A stretch of 64,000 bases of DNA, taken from NCBI GenBank assembly GCA_012267415.1, contig JAAXGN010000051.1:1-64000 (forward strand), read 5' to 3'. The first letter of the stretch is position 1. Every line of letters starts with the position of its first letter. Under the pieces are notes generated by a model, which was not told the origin of the DNA, ran no database searches, and was given only the letters and a program-made list of their open reading frames with translations. The position numbers and the translations under genes were made by a program. Origin of the DNA: Candidatus Poribacteria bacterium. GTDB lineage: Bacteria; Poribacteria; WGA-4E; WGA-3G. Shown one piece after another: positions 15,323 through 27,600 of this stretch.

Positions 15323-18298
15323 TTACGTTTCCGGCAGTTTATACACGCCTCGTTTGACCTTTACAATTTCACCTGTTTCTACCATGCGGGTGAGTTTTGA
15401 ATTGATTGCTTTTGGATGTCCGTCAATTGCCTCAACAATATCCGGTGTTGTCATTTCCCCATCCGCGAGAAGTTCAAGAATCTGAACGTGGAAAAGGGGC
15501 CGTGCCCGTTTTCCGCCTCTCATTCTCCGCAACACTCGGTTCGCTTGCCTTGTAGAGCATCCTAATATCCTCTCTACCTCTCTTCTTAGGGTCTCAGTTG
15601 TTATATTGTCGCGTTCTGTCTCAAAACCTTCACGCGTCGCTATTGCCTCGGGCAGTTTGTCTAACCTGCCGGCTGCCTCTATGTCTGCCCAGTCAAAAAG
15701 TAGTGTTTCTGGTTTATCGGTGATTTCAGGAATTCGCATACCTGTAACCAACATAATTGTCTTGTTTGCTATACGGTCCAGCTGAGCCAAGTCTATAATC
15801 TCTTTGAATATACGGTATACCTCTTTTTCATAGACACTCTGGACGCGTGTGTCCCTGTAATGGTAAGACTCATCTTCTCTTTCATAAGAGAGGGGTTCTT
15901 CGTCGTTTCCGAACAAGATCTGAGCGCGTCTCAAAGTGGAACGTAGATCTATTTCAGGCAAGCCAACTACCCAAATGACCTGTGCCTCTTGAAAAGCAGT
16001 TTCTAATCCTTCCACCTCTTGAAAACTTGTCAAGAAACAGACGTTCTCATTCTTCTTGATACCCCGCAGATGTTCAATTGTGGAAAAATGGGTTATAATC
16101 CCATGTTTAATAGCTGGGTCTCTTTCAATTTCAGCCTGGATTCTCCAAAAAAAGCGCTGTCCCGTTTCAGTTATCCCGAGATTATCCCAGGTATTGCTAA
16201 GGTCTAAAATTGCCTCTTGTTGATAAAGCCCCGTGCGAATTTGAAATACCCGGTTTCCGGGCTCCCATGTCTTCAGTTGTGTGTCAAGGATTTCAGTTTT
16301 CTCATCCGTGAACGCACGACTTAGATGTTCATCGTTGACAACTGGTGCGGCGATCAATAGGCGTCTGATGTTCGGATGAAGTACCGGTGGCACCCAGAAC
16401 CGCAGTATATCGTCCTCCCACTTCATCGGTGCATCAACATCCTTTTTGTAATATGAAAAGAAACGTTTGAGTTGATGCCAAATCGTCCAATCTGGATCCT
16501 GATAAACTGTTGGAGACGTCTGACTGTTTTCAAGAGGTGGATGACACATCTGTTGGATGAGTTCTTCTTCCAACCATTCAAACGTTCGTATCGCTGAACG
16601 GATGCGTCTGACAGAGTCAGCATGCGATTTATCATTGATTTCTACTACATTCAGTAGGGTTAAGGCAAAGTTTCCTAAAGCATCATCTTTCCAATTGACG
16701 CCCCATTCGTTCAATGTGGTTTTTGATATTTCACATTTAGGAAACAGTTGATTTTCTCGCATGAAATTGATGATGCCAATCCACTGTGTTCCATCTTGCG
16801 TTTCGAGAAGTTGTTCCACTGTTTTTGCGTATTGTGGGTCCAAAAGCAGTCGAAAATCCTCCAGGATTTGTGCTTTGTTAGTTTGCAATGTAGCGTTTAC
16901 GGATTCAACATTTAGATTTTGAAGAAATTGTTCTGCTTTTGCTGCGAACTCAGCATCAGTCATGTTTAGACAGAGTATCTGACCTTTCTGCAGCAGAGAT
17001 GCTACTTCAGGGGTTTTCCCTAAGGTTGTTTCGGGTATAAACCCAAGCACTCGCACATTCCTATCAAAAGCGCGTTGCACCTGAATGTTAATTTTTTCTG
17101 GTGTTTCCTGTGTTTTTTCGGCGGGGCTTGACTTGTGTAATACTGGGCGTTGACGTCTTAGTGCCAGTGGACTGAGTGTCCCTTCTCGAATAGCGAATAC
17201 CCTATCGTCTATCGGCAGTCCTGTTTCGGGAAGCGGTGGCAGAATGCCGGTATCGTTCCAAACATCTGTTATGCGTGTTGCCTCCGTAGGAAGATCGGTA
17301 TTAGACGTGGCAGCACGTACCCACACATCATCTTCGCTTTCCCATAATGCCACTTCTACGGTGCCAATTCCATGATCTCGTCGGCTCCAGTAATGCAATC
17401 CATCCTCTTGTCTGACATAAGAAAAACCGCGCTCAAGAAATGCTTCTTTGGCGAGTTCAAATTGAACGGATTCGAGATGGTATGGCGCGCCTGGGATGCC
17501 CTGATTGTATGGAACACTTTGGAAAACAGGTTGGTGAAGTGTCGCGCGAAGTGCATCAATAGGTGCAAAGAAGACCTCTTTAGCAATTATAGGTGGATTT
17601 AACAGATCGCCAAGCAGGATTTCATGGCGTCCATCCCAACAATTGTATCCATTCTCACCCTGAATTTCAATATACGCTTCAGTCTGCTGCAGCTCCTCTG
17701 CTGTCAAGGACTCTGTATTACAAACGTATAGCCGTTCTTGATTCGTATTCGTGTATAGGTATTCTGGTATCCTACAAGAAAAGCGCAGGCCACCGGACTG
17801 TGTTATTGTCAATAGTGGGTTTGCAGCAGTGTCGACAAGTGCTTGAATGCAAGCAAGAATGGCATCAGGTGCAGCACAGAGTGCCTCATAGTTAAAGGTA
17901 ATGTCGTGCCAGGGGGCACCATCACGCGCCGAAGGCATACCCGTATATACTTGGATACCGTACGACTTGTGCCATCGAATAGCATCCCAGTTATCCACTT
18001 GTTGGTGTTTTAAGAACCGTTCTCCTGCAAAATTCCGCGGAGGATGGTCGGTTCTAGGAGTCTGTCTTATCGGCATAAAAGATATACCTGCCGTCTCCAA
18101 GTCATGTGACATGACTTGGTATTTGCTCGCACAACGGACTGTGAAATCGTTAGGATACCCTTTGTAAAACCGAGGCTTTGAGTACGATTTCTTTTGCTTC
18201 AATGGATTCTGGTGTCGATCGTGGCAACGTGAAATAAGGTTTTGTAGGCTAAAGTTTTGTAGGCCATTATCGGTTTTCATAGTATTAGATGTTCGCAA
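15323..18298 (-). CDS. Large paralogous protein A with C-terminal helix-turn-helix domains, unknown
   Basis: 991 residues from TTG 18298, supported by AAGGA eight bases upstream; ATG 18280 is the alternative. I do not recognise a named family. Visible parts are: N-terminal GIQVYTGMPSARDGAPWHDI and TQSGGLRFSCRIP (about 166-178), faintly like a primase-polymerase fold; GFIPETTLGKTPEVASLL (about 411), a possible eroded P-loop; a 100-residue block (VIWVVGLPE, LRRAQILFGNDEEPLSY) resembling the second lobe of a helicase; then a helix-turn-helix (VERILGCSTRQANRVLRRM) and a winged helix (ILELLADGEMTTPDIVEAI to GVYKLPE). No DEAD/DEAH Walker B box was found, so catalytic helicase activity is doubtful. 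Its tandem partner is roughly 80% identical by eye. The helicase-like reading is weak inference. Confidence 0.6.
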   Translation of the reverse strand: MRTSNTMKTDNGLQNFSLQNLISRCHDRHQNPLKQKKSYSKPRFYKGYPNDFTVRCASKYQVMSHDLETAGISFMPIRQTPRTDHPPRNFAGERFLKHQQVDNWDAIRWHKSYGIQVYTGMPSARDGAPWHDITFNYEALCAAPDAILACIQALVDTAANPLLTITQSGGLRFSCRIPEYLYTNTNQERLYVCNTESLTAEELQQTEAYIEIQGENGYNCWDGRHEILLGDLLNPPIIAKEVFFAPIDALRATLHQPVFQSVPYNQGIPGAPYHLESVQFELAKEAFLERGFSYVRQEDGLHYWSRRDHGIGTVEVALWESEDDVWVRAATSNTDLPTEATRITDVWNDTGILPPLPETGLPIDDRVFAIREGTLSPLALRRQRPVLHKSSPAEKTQETPEKINIQVQRAFDRNVRVLGFIPETTLGKTPEVASLLQKGQILCLNMTDAEFAAKAEQFLQNLNVESVNATLQTNKAQILEDFRLLLDPQYAKTVEQLLETQDGTQWIGIINFMRENQLFPKCEISKTTLNEWGVNWKDDALGNFALTLLNVVEINDKSHADSVRRIRSAIRTFEWLEEELIQQMCHPPLENSQTSPTVYQDPDWTIWHQLKRFFSYYKKDVDAPMKWEDDILRFWVPPVLHPNIRRLLIAAPVVNDEHLSRAFTDEKTEILDTQLKTWEPGNRVFQIRTGLYQQEAILDLSNTWDNLGITETGQRFFWRIQAEIERDPAIKHGIITHFSTIEHLRGIKKNENVCFLTSFQEVEGLETAFQEAQVIWVVGLPEIDLRSTLRRAQILFGNDEEPLSYEREDESYHYRDTRVQSVYEKEVYRIFKEIIDLAQLDRIANKTIMLVTGMRIPEITDKPETLLFDWADIEAAGRLDKLPEAIATREGFETERDNITTETLRREVERILGCSTRQANRVLRRMRGGKRARPLFHVQILELLADGEMTTPDIVEAIDGHPKAINSKLTRMVETGEIVKVKRGVYKLPET

Positions 18299-18320
18299 GC
18301 TGCGTATCCTTACATAGTTT

Positions 18321-21284
18321 TTACGTTTTGGGGAGTGTATACAAGCCCCGTTTGATTTTTACAATTTCACCTGTTTCTACCATGCGGGTGAGTTTTGAAT
18401 TGATTGCTTTTGGATGTCCCTCAATCGCCTCAACGATTTCTGGTGTTGTCATTTCGCCATCAGCGAGGAGTTCAAGAATTTGATCTTGGAAAAGGGGCCG
18501 TGCCCGTTTTCCGCCTCTCATTCTACGCAACACTCGGTTCGCCTGTCTTGTAGAGCATCCCAATATCCTCTCTACCTCTCTTCTCGGGGTCTCAGTGGTC
18601 ATATTGTCGCGCTCTATCTCAAAGCTTTCGCGCGTCGCTATTGCCTCGGGTAATTTGTCTAACTCACCGGCTATATCTAAGTCTTCCCAGTCAAAAAGTA
18701 GTGTTTCAGGTCTGTCGGTGATTTCAGGAATTCGCATACCCGTGATCAACATAATTGTCTTATTTGCTATACGGTTCAACTGAGCCAATTCTATAATCTC
18801 TGTGCAAATACGGAATACCTCTTTTTCATAGACACTCTGGACACGTGGGTCTGTGTACTGGTAAGACTTAGGCTCCATTTCATAGGAGAGGGGTTCTTCG
18901 TCGTTTCCGAACAGGATCTGAGCGCGTCTCAAAGTGGAACGTGGTCCTGTTTCATGCAAACCAACTACCCAAATGACCTGTGCCTCTTGAAAAGCGGTTT
19001 CTAATCCTTCCCACACGTCAAAACTGGTCAAGAAACAGACGTTCTCATTTTTCGCGATACCCTTCAGATGTTCAATTGAGGAAAGATGGGTTATAATCCC
19101 ATGTTTAATATTTGGGTCTCTTTCAATTTCAGCTTGGATTCTCCAAAACATGTGCTGTCCGGTTTCAGATACCCCAAGACTATCCCAGGTATTGGTAAGG
19201 TCTAAAATTGTTTCTCGTTGATAAAGCCCCGTGCGAATTTGAAATACCCGGTTTCCGGGCTCCCACGTCTTCAGTTGTGTGTCAAGGATCTCGGTTTTCT
19301 CATTTAGGAATGCACGGCTTAGATGTTCATCGTTGACAACTGGTGCGGCGAGCAATAGATGTCTGATGTTCGGATGAAGTACCGGTGGCACTCGGAATCG
19401 CAGCACTTCGTCCTCCCACTGTATCGGTGCATCAGCATCCCGCTTGTAATATTCAAAGAAACGTTTGAGTTGATGCCAAATCGTCCAATCTGGATCCTGA
19501 CAAACTGTTGAAGATGTCTGCGTGTTTTCAGGAGGTGGATGACACATCTGTTGTATGAGCTCTTCTTCCAACCACTCAAACATTCGTATCGCTGAACGGA
19601 TACGTCTGATGAAATACTCATGGGTTTTATTTCTGATGTCTACTGCGTTTAATAGCACTATGGCAAAGTTTCCTAAAGCCTCATCATTCCAATTGACGAC
19701 CCATTCGTTCAATGTGGTTTTTGACAGTTCACATCTAGGAAACATTTGATTTTCTCTCGTGAAATTGATGATGCCGAGCCACTGTGTTCCATCTTGTGTT
19801 TTGAGAAGTTGTTCCACTGTTTTTGCGTGTTGTGGGTCCAAAACCAGTCGAAAATCCTCCATTATCTGTGCTTTGGTAGTTTGAGATGTAGCGTCTACCG
19901 ATTCAACATTTAGATTTTGAAGAAATTGTTCAGCTTTTGCTGCGAACTCAGCATCAGTCATGTTTAGACAGAGTATCTGACCTTTCTGCAGCAGAGATGC
20001 TACTTCAGGTGTTTTCCCTAAGGTTGTTTCGGGTATAAACCCAAGCACTTGCACATTCCTATCAAATGCGCGTTGCACCTGAATGCTAATTTCTTCTGGT
20101 CTTTCCTGTGTCTTTTCGTCGGGGCTTGACTTGCGTAATACTGGACGTTGACGTCTTAGTGCCAGTGGACTGAGTGTCCCTTCTCGAATAGCGAATACCC
20201 TATCGTCTATCGGCAGTCCTGTTTCGGGAAGCGGTGGCAGAATGCCGGTATCGTTCCAAATATCTGTTATGCGTGTTGCCTCTGTAGGCATTTCGGCATC
20301 AGCCGTGGTAGCCCGTACCCACACATCATCTTCGCTCTCCCAGAGTGCTACTTCTACGTTGCCGATTCCACGATCTCGTCGGCTCCAGTACTGAATTTCA
20401 TCCTCTTGTTTGATATAAGAAAAACCGTGTTTAAGAAATGCTTCTTTGGCGAGTTCAAGTTTAACGGATTCGAGATAGTATGGTGCGGCTGGGATGTTTT
20501 CCTTGTATGGGACACTTTGGAAAAAAGGTTGGTGAAGCGTAGCGCGAAGTGCATCAATAGGTGCAAAGAAGACCTCTTTAGAAATGATAGGTGGATCTAA
20601 TATGTCTCCAAGTAGAATTTCATGGCGACCATCCCAGCGATTGTATCCATTCTCACCCTGAATTTCAATATACGCTTCAGTTTGGTGCAGTTCTTCTGCT
20701 GTTAAGGATTCTGTTTTACACACGTACAACCTTTCTTGCTGTGTTTTCGTGTATAGGTATCCTGGTATCCTACAAGAAAAGCGGAGGCCACCTGACTGTG
20801 TTATTGTCAATAATGGGTTTGTAACAGAGTCAACAAGTGCTTGAACACAAGCGAGGATGGCATCAGGTGCAGCACAGAGTGCTTCATAGTTGAAGGTAAT
20901 GTCGTGCCAGGGGGCACCATCCCGTGCGGAAGGCATACCTGTATACACTTGGATACCCCACGACTTGTGCCATCGAATAGGATCCCAGTCAGCCCCCTGT
21001 TGGCGTTTTAAGAACCGTTCTCCTGCAAAAATCCGCGGGGGATGGTCGGTTCCAGGAGCTTTTCCTATCGGCATAATAGATATACCTGCCGTCTCCAAGT
21101 CATGTAGCATCACACGGTATTTATATGCACAACAGACTATGAAGTGGTAAGGATACCCTTGGTAAAGCAAAGGTGTTGAGAGCGTTAACTTCTGCTTCAG
21201 AGCCTTCGCATGGCGATCGTGGCAACGTGGAATAATATCTTGTAGAACATTCGTATTCATGGGATTTAGAACATTCGTATTCAT
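18321..21284 (-). CDS. Large paralogous protein B with C-terminal helix-turn-helix domains, unknown
   Basis: 987 residues from ATG 21284; TTG 21317 would add 11. It is the upstream tandem paralogue of protein A and matches it over the whole length, including SGGLRFSCRIP, GFIPETTLGKTPEVASLL, RRAQILFGNDEEPLSY and the two C-terminal DNA-binding folds. Its own start has a 24-bp direct duplication (MNTNVLNP-MNTNVLQD), which offers two ATG starts in the same frame. Only 22 bp separate it from protein A, so the pair is probably one operon read right to left. Sequence differences are scattered substitutions without frameshifts, so both copies appear to be maintained. Function unknown. Confidence 0.6.
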   Translation of the reverse strand: MNTNVLNPMNTNVLQDIIPRCHDRHAKALKQKLTLSTPLLYQGYPYHFIVCCAYKYRVMLHDLETAGISIMPIGKAPGTDHPPRIFAGERFLKRQQGADWDPIRWHKSWGIQVYTGMPSARDGAPWHDITFNYEALCAAPDAILACVQALVDSVTNPLLTITQSGGLRFSCRIPGYLYTKTQQERLYVCKTESLTAEELHQTEAYIEIQGENGYNRWDGRHEILLGDILDPPIISKEVFFAPIDALRATLHQPFFQSVPYKENIPAAPYYLESVKLELAKEAFLKHGFSYIKQEDEIQYWSRRDRGIGNVEVALWESEDDVWVRATTADAEMPTEATRITDIWNDTGILPPLPETGLPIDDRVFAIREGTLSPLALRRQRPVLRKSSPDEKTQERPEEISIQVQRAFDRNVQVLGFIPETTLGKTPEVASLLQKGQILCLNMTDAEFAAKAEQFLQNLNVESVDATSQTTKAQIMEDFRLVLDPQHAKTVEQLLKTQDGTQWLGIINFTRENQMFPRCELSKTTLNEWVVNWNDEALGNFAIVLLNAVDIRNKTHEYFIRRIRSAIRMFEWLEEELIQQMCHPPPENTQTSSTVCQDPDWTIWHQLKRFFEYYKRDADAPIQWEDEVLRFRVPPVLHPNIRHLLLAAPVVNDEHLSRAFLNEKTEILDTQLKTWEPGNRVFQIRTGLYQRETILDLTNTWDSLGVSETGQHMFWRIQAEIERDPNIKHGIITHLSSIEHLKGIAKNENVCFLTSFDVWEGLETAFQEAQVIWVVGLHETGPRSTLRRAQILFGNDEEPLSYEMEPKSYQYTDPRVQSVYEKEVFRICTEIIELAQLNRIANKTIMLITGMRIPEITDRPETLLFDWEDLDIAGELDKLPEAIATRESFEIERDNMTTETPRREVERILGCSTRQANRVLRRMRGGKRARPLFQDQILELLADGEMTTPEIVEAIEGHPKAINSKLTRMVETGEIVKIKRGLYTLPKT

Positions 21285-21442
21285 GGGATGTAGATGTTTC
21301 AATTTTAGTATTTCCAAAAGTATTTACTATATATATTATCATAAATTCTATTTTAAAGTCAAGTTTTTTTTGAGAATTTTCAGAATTTATAGCAAAAACA
21401 CTACACATTTTTTACAGTTTTGCATAGTTTAAGGTTAAAAAT

Positions 21443-21471
21443 TTGACAATTACGGACAATTGCCTTATAGT
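21443..21471 (+). promoter_or_regulatory. Predicted sigma-70 promoter for the giant LRR gene
   Basis: TTGACA 21443-21448, 17-bp spacer, TATAGT 21466-21471. The start near 21478 leaves a 140-nt leader that contains the GACGGGCGGGGAAACCCCGC hairpin (about 21539-21568) before AAGGAG and the ATG at 21617. The AT-rich stretch 21318-21442 between the two divergent genes holds nothing else I recognise. Confidence 0.72.
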
Positions 21472-21616
21472 TACTGTTTAGAATTTGAAGTTAATTTGAC
21501 ATCTGCATCGTGAAAAAATATGCAGGCGGCACGTTGATGACGGGCGGGGAAACCCCGCCCCTACGGGTGCGCAGCCTGCAGGATTATTTGTTTGGACATG
21601 TAGTAAGGAGATTCTG

Positions 21617-24600
21617 ATGAAATCGCTGCTTAGAAATCGTAAAGATATTGTATGCGTTCTGGTATCGCTATTATTAGTTTTAGGAACGTTTCTCCCGAGT
21701 TATGCGGATATTACACCGGTAAGTGAACGCACACAACAGGTGCAGGATGCGATTGTGGATGCGGTGCCAGGTGTGAACAATGCCGCCGGTGTAACTGAAG
21801 CACACCTTGCCCAGATTACTCGCTTAGAAATTGTCAATAAAGGTATCACATCACTAAAAATTGGAGATTTTGAAGGTTTGACTGCTCTGACAGGACTCGG
21901 TCTGGAAAACAATTCCATTAGCAATATATCCGTCCTTGAAAATTTAACATCACTGACAGGTCTCACTTTGCAGAACAATTCCATAAACGATATATCACCC
22001 CTAAGAAATTTGACCAAGTTGTGGTATCTTGATTTGTCTAACAATAACATAAGTGATATATCACCCCTTGAAAATCTAACATCGTTGATAATCCTCAATC
22101 TGTCTAACAATAACATAAGTGATATATCACCCCTAAGAAATTTGACCAGACTCCTACACCTTAACCTGGGAAACAATTCCATCAGTGATATCTCAGTCCT
22201 TGAAGATGAGTCACTAATAAACCTCAGTCTGTCTGGTAATCCAATTTCAGATTATGGGTTACTTGGAAGACTCAAGACGCAAAATCCTATAGATATAGAT
22301 CTTACTAACAACCCGCCTCGGTTCAGTGACGGTAATAGCACCACACGTTCTATTGCGGAAAACACAGTCCCTGGAACATACATCGGTACGGCTATTTCTG
22401 CCACAGATGCGGATAACCACACACTCACCTATACCCTTAGTGGGACAGACGCGCCATCGTTCAGCATTATCAGCACATTAGGACAGCTGCAAACCAGGGC
22501 ACCCTTGGATTATGAAACGAAGTCGTCCTATACAGTAATTGTGACTGCCTATGATGGGAACAGCGGTGGTGATAACATTACTGTCACTATCAATGTTACA
22601 GATGTTTCTGACCCAGCCGTTGGACGCACACAACAGGTACAGGATGCGATTGTTGCCGAAGCAGGTGTCCAGTCTGCTGCCGATGTGACCGAAGCACATC
22701 TCGCAGCAATTACGGAACTTGACCTAAGTAGCCAAGGTATACCCGCACTGAAATCTGGTGATTTTGATGGGTTGACCGCGTTGACAAACCTCAACTTATT
22801 TGACAATGATCTGACACATCTTCCAGAAGATGTGTTTAGCGGGCTGTCTTCCTTGACAACACTTTCCTTAAGAACCAACAGATTTGCCGCATTACCAGCG
22901 GACATTTTTGATGGACTGACCGCTCTGACAGACCTTGACCTGGGAGATCTTAATAACCTCGTTTTCGGTAAGTTTACGTCGTTGCCCGAGGACATTTTTG
23001 ATGGACTGATCGCTCTGACAGACCTCAACCTTCAAGGGAATGACTTTAGCACACTCCCCGTAGACATTTTTGATGGACTCACAGCCCTAACTGATCTCTC
23101 GTTGAACGCCAGCAATTTAACGACTTTACCTGCAGGCATATTTGATGGACTCACTAACTTGCAAAGGCTGATTCTCTCACACAACAATTTGACGACACTC
23201 CCCGGAAAAATATTTGACGACCTCACAGCACTGACATTTCTTGACTTGCAGGGTGGAGAGTTAAGTTCGTTACCAGCGGATGCATTTGATGGACTAACTT
23301 CATTAAAAACACTTTTTCTCCAAAGAAACGGACTCACATCGTTACCCGATGGGATATTTGAAGGGCTTACATCACTTTCATTCGTCGGATTACGAGGCAA
23401 CATAGGTGCACTATTCCATATAGGTGTATCACTGGAAAAAGTTGGCGATGATCAATTCAAGGCAGTAATCCCAACCGGTGCACCTTTCAACATTGTCTTG
23501 CCGATCACCGTAGTGAACGGAAGTATAAAGACTTTAAAAACAACGGTAACAATTCCCGCTGGCAGCGTGGAAAGCCAACCCCTTACAGTGACACGCACCG
23601 CAGGTACAACGGCGGCAGTCACTGTGATTATTGGAGCATTACCAAATCCGGGATTCAGCGGTTCTGGCTACACCCTCGTCAAATATACTAATATTTTAGT
23701 GTTTACTGAATTAGATGTCAGTGCAGTAACTCCAGTCAGTGACCGTACACCGCAGGTGCGTGATGCTATCGTTGCAGCGGTGCCAGGCGTGAATAATGCT
23801 GCCGATGTAACCGGAACACACCTTGCTACAATTAGAATTCTTAGTCTAAGTAGTAAAAACATTACAGCACTGAAATCTGGCGATTTTGATGGACTGACCT
23901 CTCTGTTATATCTTTACTTAGGGAGTAACAATTTAACCTCTCTACCCGATGACATATTTACAGGATTGTCCTCAATGAGATACCTCACACTAAGCAGCAA
24001 TGATTTGACCAGTTTGCCTTCGGGTGTTTTCGACGATCTGTCGTCGTTAACTGAACTCAACTTATATAACAACGACTTAACCAGCTTACCCGCTGGCATC
24101 TTTGACAATCTGGTGAAATTGAAAACGCTTTCTTTAGGCAATAATGAATTGACGAGTTTGCCCGTTGGTGTCTTTGACAATTTGTCATCACTGACATACC
24201 TTATATTAGGGGGACCTGTATATGTAAACACGGGGCGCAACCAGATAAGTAGTTTATCTTCGGATGTATTTTCTAATTTATCATCCTTGACAGATCTTAT
24301 CATTTCTAACAACAGTCTTAACAATTTGCCTGCGCGAGTGTTTTTTGGACTGTTGTCTCTGACCCGTCTTGAGTTGCAAGGCAACGCAGTTGATCCTCTG
24401 CCCCTCACCGTGTCATTGGAAAAGGTTGGAACAGATCAGTTCAAAGCAGTAGCTCCAACAGGCGCGCCGTTTGATATTGCGCTGCCGATTAGCGTTACGA
24501 ATGGAAGTATTATAGGTGGTGCAACTACAGTCACAATCACCAAAGGGAGCTTGGAAAGCCAACCTCTTACAGTGACTCGAAACGCAGGTACAACGGCTGC

Positions 24601-27600
24601 TGTCGCCATAGATATTGGGACATTGCCGAGTCTACCTCAAAGTCATGACGGTTACACGCTCCAAAAATCTGCCGACTTGCCGCTGACTGTCATCAGGGCC
24701 ATTAACACCTCACCCATATTCACTGATGGCACTACTGCCACCCGTGCAGTAGCCGAAAATACCGCTTCCGGGCAACATATCGGCACTGCAATTGCTGCCA
24801 CAGACGCGGATAACGACACACTTTCCTATACACTGGGCGGCACAGATGCCGCAACGTTTGAGATTGACAGCACTAAGGGACAACTCAAAACCAAGGCAGC
24901 ACTCGACTATGAAACAAAGATATCCTACTCGGTCACAGTTTCAGTATCAGACGGCAAAGGTGGCACGGATAGTATTACTGTCACTGTCACAGACGTAGAT
25001 GAAATTGATCCACTACTTAGCCAACGCACACCACAAATCCGAGATGCAATTGTGGCTGCGGTGCCAGGCGTGAACAGTGCTGACGATGTGACGGCAGCAC
25101 ATCTCGCGGCAATTACAAACCTTAACGTAGCCTTTAAAGGCATCACATCACTGAAAACTGGTGATTTCAAGGGTCTGACCGCACTGACAAACCTCAATCT
25201 ATCCGGTAATCCCATCAGTGATATATCCGTCCTTTCAGATTTAAATACATTGACGACGCTCTTTCTGGCTGGCACTTCCATTAGTGATATATCCGCCCTT
25301 GAAGATTTGACTTCGCTGACAACGCTCTTTCTGATTGCCAATTCCATCAGCGATATATCTGCTCTTGCAGATTTGACTTCGTTGACAACACTCAGTCTTT
25401 CAGAGAATTCCATAAGCAATGTATCTGCCCTTGAAGGTTTAACCGCCCTGACAACACTCATTCTGGCTAACAATCCGATTTCAGATTACGATCCACTCCG
25501 CAGACTTATTGCAGCGATCGAGGCAATTGAAGATCATCCAGGTTTAACCTTAGATATTACAATTCCTAATGTCGTTGAAATCCCAATAACACCTGTCAGT
25601 GACCGTACAGCAGCGGTGCGCGATGCTATTGTCGCAGCGGTGCAAAATGTAGGTAATGCAGACAATGTTACCAAAGCACAAGTTGCCGCTATCACCAGTC
25701 TCAATTTACGAAATGCTGGGATTACCACCTTGCAATCAAACGATTTCTCAGGTATGACCGCACTGACATCGCTTAATCTGTATAACAATCAACTCAGCAG
25801 CCTTCCGGATGGTATATTTGTAGGACTAACATCACTGACAACGATCCGATTGAACAGAAACGCGGTTGATCCGTTGCCGTTTCTCGTATCGTTGAAAAAG
25901 GTTGCTGATGGTCAGTTCAAAGCGGTGGCACCTGCAGGTGCGCTGTTTGACATTGTCCTGCCGATTAGCGTAACAAATGGAAGTGTTGCAGGGGGTGCGA
26001 CAACGGTCACAATACCGCAAGGCAGTGTGGAGAGCAGCACACGCACGGTTACACGTTCTGCTGGCACTACAGTACCCGTCACTGTAAATATTGGAACGTT
26101 CCCGAGTCTACCCCGCAACCACTTCGGTTACGCACTTGTCAAATCCGATTCTTTACCACCCACGGTCATCAGCGGTACTAATTCTGCACCTATATTCACA
26201 GATGGCACCAGTACCACCCGCGCAATTGCAGAGAACACCGCGGCGAACACAAACATCGGCACGCCTATCTCTGCCACAGATGCGGATAACGACACCTTGA
26301 CTTATACTCTGGGTAGTCTGGGGGGTCCGGTTGGTTTGAGTGGTTCGGATGCTGCCGCATTCCGTATCGTTAGTACATCAGGGCAGCTCCAAACGAAAGC
26401 AGCATTAGACTTTGAAACGAAGGCTTCCTACACGTTCACCGTCTCTGTTTCTGATGGCAGAGGGGGCACAGATAGTATTTCAGTCACAATCAATATAACC
26501 GATGTTGATGAAACACCTGTGAACACTGCGCCTGTATTCACTGATGGCACAAGCACGACCCGCATAATCGCAGAGAACACCGCGGCGAATACGAACATCG
26601 GTACGCCTATTGCTGCCACAGATGCGGATAACGATACGTTGACCTATACTCTGGGGAGTCTGGGGGGTCCGATTGGTTTGAGTGGTTCGGATGCTGCAGC
26701 ATTTCGTATCGTTAGCACATCAGGACAACTGCAGACTAGAGCAGCATTAGACTTTGAAACGAAGGCTTCCTACACGTTCACCGTCTCTGTTTCTGATGGC
26801 AGAGGGGGCACAGATAGTATTTCAGTCACAATTAACATCACCGATGTCGATGAAACGATCATCGTGCATCGGTTTGTGCCACTTGCTGATCGTACTTCAG
26901 AAGTGCGGGATGCTATCGTTGATGCGGTACCAAACGTAAGTAATGTCGCCGATGTCACCAAGGCACATGTGGCTGCTATCACGAGTCTCAATTTACGGAA
27001 TGCTGGTATTACAGCATTGACAGATGGGGATTTTTCGGGGATGACTTCCCTGACATCACTCAATCTTTTCGGCAATCACCTCAGTAGCTTACTACCTCGT
27101 ATCTTTGAAGGACTTACATCGTTGAGAACGGTACGATTGGGAGGGAACACAGTTAATCCACTTCCGTTTATCGTAACTCTGGAGAATGTAGGATTGGGAC
27201 AGTTTAGGGTAGTAGCTCCTGCAGGTGCTCTGTTCAATATTGTCGTACCGATTAGTGTAACAAATGGAAGTGTCACAGGGGGTGCAACAACAGTCACAAT
27301 TCCTCATGGGAGTCTGGTGAGCGAAACACTTACAGGCACCCGTACTGCTGGCACAACAGCGCACGTCACCGTGGATATTGGGTCGTTACCTCGTCCACCG
27401 AGTACTCACTACGGATATATGCTTACGAAATCTGGAAACCTGCCGTTGATTGTCATCCGCGGTACCAATACTGCACCTGTGTTTAGTGATGGGATCAGCA
27501 CGACACGTTCTGTAGCAGAAAATACCCCATCTAACACAGATATTGGTTCTCCTATATCAGCAACAGATGCTGACAACGACACACTTACGTATACCCTCGG

